NCBI GenBank assembly: GCA_963920575.1
Contig: OY986967.1
Coordinates: 6,839,166 to 6,903,165 of the forward strand
DNA from: Narthecium ossifragum
Taxonomy: Eukaryota > Streptophyta > Magnoliopsida > Dioscoreales > Nartheciaceae
DNA: 64,000 nucleotides
Direction: 5' to 3'
Of the stretch, positions 58,350 to 64,000 are shown one piece after another (the stretch's first letter is position 1; every line of letters begins with the position of its first letter). The notes beneath the pieces were generated by a model. The model was given only the letters and a program-made list of their open reading frames with translations. It made no database searches and was not told where the DNA came from. The translations under genes were made by a program, and so were the position numbers.

Positions 58350-58732
58350 AGGCTCGACGGTCAATCGGTGGATCGACCGTCAAGCGTTGATACGCTCTTT
58401 CTGGGCCTAACGATCGACCGTCGGATCGACCGTCGCATCGACCATCAGGTTCTGTCCGGTTTTTGGTCCCCCAGGATCGATGCTCGGATCGACCGCGGGA
58501 TCTTCTCTTTTCTCCGATTTGTCTAACGGTCGACCATCGGATTGACCATCAAGCTCTGTTTCGTTTTGGGCTTCCTAGGGTCGATGTCCGGATCGACCGT
58601 CGCCCTCATGATTTTCCTCGTTTTGGTCTCATGGTCGACCGTTGCATCGACCGTGACATCGACCGTGACCTCACGGTCGACCGTTGCATCGACCGTGACC
58701 TCACGGTCGACCGTTGCATCGACCGTGGGCCC
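58350..58732 (+). repeat. Long ACGGTCGACCGT palindrome array
   Basis: More than a dozen half-sites GGTCGA or TCGACCGT. The last part (58633-58730) has three copies of a 33-bp unit, CACGGTCGACCGTTGCATCG followed by ACCGTGACCT. It lies 0.82-1.2 kb into the LTR, in the part expected to be transcribed. Confidence 0.92.
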
Positions 58733-59877
58733 TTCAGCCTTGTTTTCTGGCTTTTCTTGAATGGCTTTCATTCGTGATTGATATCTAAACATGTTGAGAG
58801 GTTTGCACGTTGTTTTCATGGAGTTTTCAAGAGATTTCTTTCGAGATTGAGGATTGAATCGCGTGTATATCCCTTCTGAGTAAATTGATGGTTTGGCTTG
58901 CATTTAAATTCCTGTTTGGTTGGTAATTAAATGCTTAATTGATTGCTTAACCATTAGCTAGCTATGAGTGCTAGCTAATGTGGAATTGTGGAACCTTAGC
59001 CCGTTGTCGGCGAGTGTCGAGGGCTATTGGTCAGTATAGATTATCTGTATTTGAGGCCCTTGCTATGCTCACCCCTTTGGCTAGCTACATGCCATGCCTG
59101 GACCTCTATGATTATCGTCATGTTGTTGCATGCTTGTATATCGTTATCTGTGCCTGAGCATTGCACGCATCTTGTTTGCATTAGAGGCATATGAGGTTAG
59201 GCAGGCGATGGGTTGATCGCTGATCCGAGGCTCTCGGGTAGCTCGGATCTAGCCTTAGGACCGTGGCTGGGTAGTCAGGATTAGGGTGTGATTATATAAT
59301 TGAATCTCATGTTATTGAGGATTTGCGATAGTTGACTCTGATCAATGTTTGAGGTTTAGAGGTCGTGTTGTCTTCCCAAGGCTAAGTATTAAGGATGGTT
59401 GTCGATGCGTTCCCGACGTGGTTCCCCAAGGCATGGTATTCCTGCTAGGGTAAGGGTGATCCTGTATGTTACTGTTCCTTGGCCTCCTGGTAACATGTTC
59501 AGGAGAGAGGTTTCATGACAGGAGCCCTTGGGACATCGATAGGGTTATGGGACCCGTTGCATCTGTTAGACTTGACTGGGGAGATAACACTGGTGTTGTT
59601 TTCCTCCTTTCAGTGTGCCGTAGAGTAGAACCCTACTGAGCTTATCGCTCACTCCTACCCGGGCTGCGTTTGCAGGTGCAGGCGCCAGTTCTTTAGCTGT
59701 AGAGCCGGCGAGATCAGCTTTTGGAGGCGCGACTACATCCAGAGGTGCTTGAGGTAGCTGGAGGATGATTGTTGTACTTTTGATAGTTTGTATATTATAA
59801 ACATCTTTCGAGGACTTTTGAGATTATTTGTATAATATTCTTCCCCTTTGAGGAGTTTGATAAGAATTGTAACCATA

Positions 59878-59930
59878 CTAGTAAATGCCCGTGCCTACGC
59901 CACGGATATTATAATTTATTTTGTATTAAA
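59878..59930 (-). mobile_element. Helitron 3' end, family 2, minus strand
   Basis: CTAG at 59878-59881 preceded by A; inverse hairpin CCGTG...CACGG at 59890-59906. About 50 bases are nearly identical to the inverse of 43250-43299. The element extends to the right; its 5' end is not found. Confidence 0.7.
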
Positions 59931-60094
59931 CGGGTCGGGTCGGGTATTGACCCGTCTAATAAAGGCTTAAACGGGTCCGGTTTATCAACCTAAACCCGAC
60001 CCATTTATAAATGGGTCAACCCGACCTGACTCATCTAACCTGTTTATTAAACGGGTCGGGTTGGATTTTAAATCCATCTCCTCCTCTCCTCCTC

Positions 60095-60136
<42 letters not shown>

Positions 60137-60784
60137 CCTCCACCGGTCCACTCGCCTTCTCCTCCTTCCTCCTGAGCTACCTCGCAAGGGCCGCAACTCA
60201 CTCCTTCCCTCCTTCTCCGGTGAAGCTGCGGCCACCCACGGCAACCCCCCTCCCCCTCTCCGCTCCACCGATGCGCGGCCACCCGATGCGCGGCCACCCC
60301 CGACGTCTATCCACTCCACTGACCCCCTCCCCCTCTCCACTCCACCAACGCGCGGCCACCCCGACGTCTCTCCACTCCACCGACGTGCGGCCACCCCCGA
60401 CGTCTCTCTACTCCAACGACCCCCTCCCCCTCTCCACTCCACCGACGCGCGGCCACCCCCGACGTCCCCTGCACTACCCAACTCCAGATCTGACACCCTC
60501 TATCCACCGCAACCCTCCTTCGACCGTTTCATAGCCAGATCCGGTCGCAGAGCGCGACCTCCATCCTTGGGCCGAGGCAGTCGTCGTCTCCGACAGGCTG
60601 ACATTAAACGGGTAAATGGGTTGACCCGTCTAACCCGTGGGTCAACCCGACCCGACCCATTTAATCACGGGTCATAAACAGGTCGACCGTTCATGACCCG
60701 AACCCGATAACACTAAACCCAAACCCGTTTATTTCGGGTTGGGTCGGGTCAGGTTCGCGGGTCATGACCCGGATTGCCACCCCT
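59928..60784. repeat. GGGTCGGGT / ACCCGACCC-rich repeat with embedded block
   Basis: Both flanks (59928-60065 and 60600-60770) are built from ACGGGTCGGGT, GACCCGT and ACCCGACCC. The right edge ends GGATTGCCACCCCTA, i.e. TAGGGGTGGCAATCC inverted, which resembles the ends of abundant hAT-like or unclassified plant repeats. Between the flanks are a (CT)n run (60096-60131) and a minisatellite. Classification is tentative. Confidence 0.65.
60225..60475. repeat. GC-rich minisatellite of roughly 48-bp units
   Basis: Units contain CCCTCTCCACTCCACCGACG and CGCGGCCACCCCCGACGTC, repeated about five times with partial units. Both strands have open frames because the unit length is close to a multiple of three; I treat these as non-coding. 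Confidence 0.8.
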
Positions 60785-60847
60785 ACTCTCATCTAATAGG
60801 AATAACTGAATAAGTGAACAAACATACTCATATGGAATTATGATTTA

Positions 60848-61800
60848 AACTCTCTTCTAATATCAGGTTAAATCACCAATATGTCAAAATAAATTAATGG
60901 AAAAAAACTGCTAGGTTATTTATTGTCCAAAAAATAAAATATTAAAAGAATTCTTTTAAAAAACCACATACATTAAAAAATGCTAGATTAAATAGAAAAT
61001 CAACAATGGAAAAAAACTACTAGGTTATTTATTATCTAAAAAATAAAATGTTCAAAGAATTCTTTTAAAAAACACATACATTAAAAAATTCTAGATTAAA
61101 TAGAAAATCAAAAATTACATATTAAAAATTTGAATTAAAAAATGGTAGAGGGGGATGAGAGAAGCCTGAAGGGGAGGTGGCGGAGGCGGAGGGAGAGGCT
61201 GCGGGTGACGCATCGGGCGCGGGGCGTCGCCGGCTGGGCGAGGTCGGTGTTGGTGAGGTCGGCGTCGGGCGCGGTTCTGAAGTGGGGCATCGAGAGTCGG
61301 GCCTGGCCGAGGTCAACGTCGGGCTTGGGGCGTCTGTTGCCAGGCGCCGAGCGTTGGGCCCCGGCTTGAGTTCCTCGTCGTAGAGGGCAAAGATGTAGGT
61401 GTTGATGAACTTAATTAATCATTTGAACTCTCTTCTAATAAATTAATGGAAAAAAACTGCTAGATTATTTATTGTCCAAAAAATAAAATGTTAAAAGAAT
61501 TCTTTTAAAAAACACATACATTAAAAAATACTAAATTAAATAAAAAATCAACAATTACACATCTAAAAAATTGAATTAAAAAATGCTAGAGGGGGGTGAG
61601 AGAAGGCTGAAGGGGAGGTAGCGGAGGCGGAGGAGGGAGAGGATGACAGGGGGCGCGGGGCGGCGGGCCGGCTGGGCGACGTCGGCGTTGCCAATGGCGT
61701 CGAGGTGGCGGAGGCGGAGGAGGGGGAGGCCGCGGGTGACAGGGGGCGCAGGGCGTCGGGCTTCGAGGCGCGACGCGCGGAAATGCCAAGGATTCAAATA
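60848..61800. repeat. Duplicated segment (about 430-570 bp units) with AT-rich and GC-rich halves
   Basis: Unit 1 begins near 60848 and unit 2 near 61423 (both AACTCTCTTCTAAT). Each contains GGAAAAAAACTGCTAG, TTATTTATTGTCCAAAAAAT and AGAATTCTTTTAAAAAA, then GAATTAAAAAATG, then a GC-rich block starting GAGGGGG and GGAGGTGGCGGAGGCGGAGG or similar. The AT-rich part is itself duplicated in unit 1 (60899 and 61006). No coding function is supported. Confidence 0.82.
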
Positions 61801-62163
61801 TCAATGATGGCAAATCTGCGCATGGAAAGAATTCACACATACACAGAGAAAAAGTTAATGGCATGCAAATCAAATTGACTGATTCAAAGAACTGAAAAAT
61901 AGTTCAGATCAAAACAGTGACTTGATAATTCATTAGCACTGTGTTTGGAAGGGATGAATTTGAAAGGGCTAATTTTTTGTGAGGAAATTATTTTTTTAAA
62001 GATCCTCAAAACACATCATTTAGAAAAAGCCTCAAAAATTACGTTTCAAAACTAACCCAAGGAGAAAACTGACAGGAAAAGCTCATAAAAGAAGGGGAAA
62101 ATAACAATTTGAGGGAAGGATTTGAGATTAGAAACTTATTAGCAGAGGGAAAAAGAACCTTAC

Positions 62164-62671
62164 TCAAAGAAGCTCACCATTCTTGCCAATATGATTTATC
62201 GATGTGGACTTTTCATTATGTCCAGGAAGGAAAGGCCGTATACCAGAATACACGCTTATGTTTCCTGAAGAAGAATGCCAATCAAATATCAATACGCCGT
62301 TATGTCATTTTCATGTAAGAAAGGTCAAAAGCCGATAATCCATGCTAGATTGATACCTTTTAATTCTTGAAGCTCATTATACAGTCTCTGGTTTTCTGCA
62401 ACAGCTGAATGAAAATTTTCGGCAGCTTCTGCTAATAATTTCAGTTTTTGTCCTGCATGAAACATACATAATTGATTCATTAGGTCAAAGAGTGATAATA
62501 ATGATTACAGTTGCATAAAATTTCTGATCAATTTCTCTTACAAAAGCAGGTTATTTCTCCCTCCCATCTCCTTTGAGCATTTTTTACTTCTTGCATGATG
62601 CACTTAGATGCCACTCTCAAGTCCTAAAAGCATGTAAATGCTCATCAAAAGCATCAAGCAAGGAATTGCTA
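62164..62671 (-). pseudogene. Kinesin-14 (C-terminal motor) gene fragment, three exons
   Basis: Three minus-strand exons with consensus splice sites. Exon A (62542-62671) contains SLLDAFDEHLHAF and DLRVASKCIMQEVKNAQRRW in adjoining frames. Exon B (62357-62452) reads QKLKLLAEAAENFHSAVAEN then QRLYNELQELK. Exon C (62164-62264) reads GNISVYSGIRPFLPGHN then GELL. This is the coiled-coil neck running into the motor start of plant kinesin-14, which moves toward microtubule minus ends. Splicing B to C keeps frame. Lesions: a one-base loss in A, a stop formed at the A/B join, changes in the conserved N-I-R-V-Y-C-R-I-R-P block, and TGA at the end of C. The rest of the motor is absent from the window. 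Confidence 0.82.
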
Positions 62672-64000
62672 CTGCAAAGTTAAATGCAATGATAAAAGAA
62701 GATTAGAATTAACTTTGAATCATAGTCAATTCAAACTAAATTGATTAGGAGCAGCAAACCTAAAAGAAGCAGTCAAGCACAATATAAGGAATGCTAGTAA
62801 ATTAGGAGTTGCTTTATGCAACTACTAATTCCAAAAAATTGTGAACTATCGTACATTTATCCAACACCAATGAAGACTTCTGACTTGCCTAGACAACAGC
62901 TGAATCAGATCTATTAGAATGCCCTTCACAGATTTCACAGAAGCATTGTAAATTCAAATAACATACCCAGAGCCACATTCAAAGATATTCAGAGCATCTT
63001 GAAGAAAGTTTATACGTACATATAAGTATAAAGTTTTGCTCTACAAATCTAACGCTCGACATGCATCTTTAAATGTAGGATGCTGAACAGAATTAAATAA
63101 CTGGCACCAATCGAAACAAAAATGAAGAAAGGATGGCTATGCAGCAAGAAACATGTATATGAACATGTTTTGCAATTCTCACAATCCTAAACATCCAACA
63201 ATCTGCGATGGAGATTATCCAAACATGATTCCAGTTGGAGAGCATGCCTATGCAGCAAGAAACAAAAATGAAGAAAGGAGTCACTCCATCGATCTAAACA
63301 TCCAACAATCCTAAACATGATTCCAATTGGAACCCCCAGTGATTAAATAATATATGAGAATCATGTTTGGAGAGCATGCATATGCAGCAAGAAACATGTT
63401 TCTAACCGCACTTCAAATGTTTATCTCATAATTAAAACATGGATTTACATGTAAAAACTCGATATTCTCAAACATGGAGTGAAATTCCATAATAAATCAT
63501 GCTACACAGTATCTTAATATACAAAGGATTTCTAGTTTGGCCAAGCTGTTATCTATGAGGAGGCCCTCCTCTTTTGCAAAAGATTTGGGTGCGTACACAC
63601 ACAGAGATGCTTTCTGTTTGTTGGTATTGGTCTCTCTTAGTAGGGTTTTGTTGAATCCTATTAGTCCCCACAAATACACCATAGTCCCCCTATATTTAAA
63701 CTGTATGAATTTGGAAGACATGGTGTAGTTATACTGTACTTTTGGATGAGTCTAATTAACCAGCATATTTTAACAGTATCTTACTTGATAAAAGCCAACC
63801 AATAAGAAACTGGAGGACTTTATACATAACCCTGTTCTCATTATCTTAAATAAATTGCAGCCTACCAACTTTATACATCAACTTTACACATAACCCTGTT
63901 CTCTAGATTAAAGCTGGTAGCCAACCTGATGTTTGAGTGAGTGATACTTTTTTACCACAATTCACTTTCACAGCAAGGATCCAAACCTTGAATTGACACT
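62672..64000. other. AT-rich DNA beyond the kinesin fragment
   Basis: It may include upstream introns or exons of the same kinesin copy; a minus-strand stretch near 62900-62960 has splice-like borders, but I cannot match it to the family. A direct repeat of GCAGCAAGAAACATGT with AACATCCAACAATC recurs at 63140-63420. A 63-codon plus-strand frame (63537-63728) is unrecognised. Nothing else is supported. Confidence 0.4.

Larger units (their letters stand above)
57528..59877 (+). repeat. Plus-strand Tekay-group LTR, end lost to a Helitron
   Basis: It starts TGAGGACCCGTACCTCCAAC at 57528 and parallels the solo LTR at 27605, including the GAGCTTATCGCTCACTCCTAC segment (59639). It ends at TTGTAACCATA (59877), where a Helitron end begins; about 120 bp of the LTR are missing there. 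CCACA precedes it. No internal region follows. Confidence 0.87.

Noticed and set aside
60061..60534. 157-codon Ser/Pro/His-rich frame
   Set aside because: It is produced by a CT microsatellite and a minisatellite; the opposite strand is equally open.
61122..61383. Ala/Pro- or Gly/Arg-rich frames on both strands
   Set aside because: They lie in a duplicated GC-rich block with no domain; the second copy (61576-61873) does not conserve the frames.
62880..62970. An additional upstream kinesin exon
   Set aside because: Splice-like borders exist, but the translation does not match any kinesin-14 segment that I recognise.

Overview
The window is a stretch of flowering-plant nuclear DNA made almost entirely of transposable elements. 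Evidence: Ty1/copia and Ty3/gypsy polyproteins of plant lineages, tRNA-Met and Athila-type primer sites, CACTA, Mutator-like and Helitron ends, and fragments of a plant PPR gene and a plant kinesin-14 gene with introns. I see no intact host gene, no rRNA or tRNA gene and no CRISPR array. The species cannot be named from the sequence.

Positions 1-30036 are a four-level nest. A copia element (left end outside the window) is cut inside its integrase by a CACTA transposon (1813-24070, 3-bp duplication TCA). The CACTA carries a Sirevirus-type copia element (5189-22381), whose 3' LTR carries an Athila-type gypsy element on the minus strand (12892-22014). A solo gypsy LTR (27605-29880, duplication ACAAA) sits in the 3' LTR of the outermost copia element.

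Positions 30037-43000 hold a Helitron 3' end, a minus-strand gypsy LTR with an Athila-type solo LTR inside it (30882-32313, duplication CTACC), another Athila-type LTR carrying a Pack-MULE with a PPR fragment (34713-36104), a Mutator-like element with a decayed transposase (38605-41982), a small MITE and a tandem repeat. A 200-base assembly gap lies at 43048-43247.

Positions 43248-64000 hold three more Helitron 3' ends, GC-rich duplicated segments, a Tekay/Del-like gypsy element with a shredded interior but very similar LTRs (47389-57196), another LTR of that group (57528-59877), GGGTC-rich repeats, and broken exons of a kinesin-14 gene (62164-62671).

None of the elements looks autonomous: reverse transcriptases and proteases have lost catalytic residues or whole domains, so movement would need enzymes supplied from elsewhere. 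The most interesting signal is architectural. Several LTR families carry short GATC- or GTCGAC-centred palindrome arrays at two fixed places: just upstream of the probable TATA box, and again about 0.8-1.3 kb into the LTR. The motif differs between families while the position is kept. One motif, ACGGTCGA...TCGACCGT, is shared by the Sirevirus (copia) and the Tekay-like (gypsy) LTRs, and in the Sirevirus the palindrome-plus-TATA module recurs inside the element, in front of its extra 3' reading frame.
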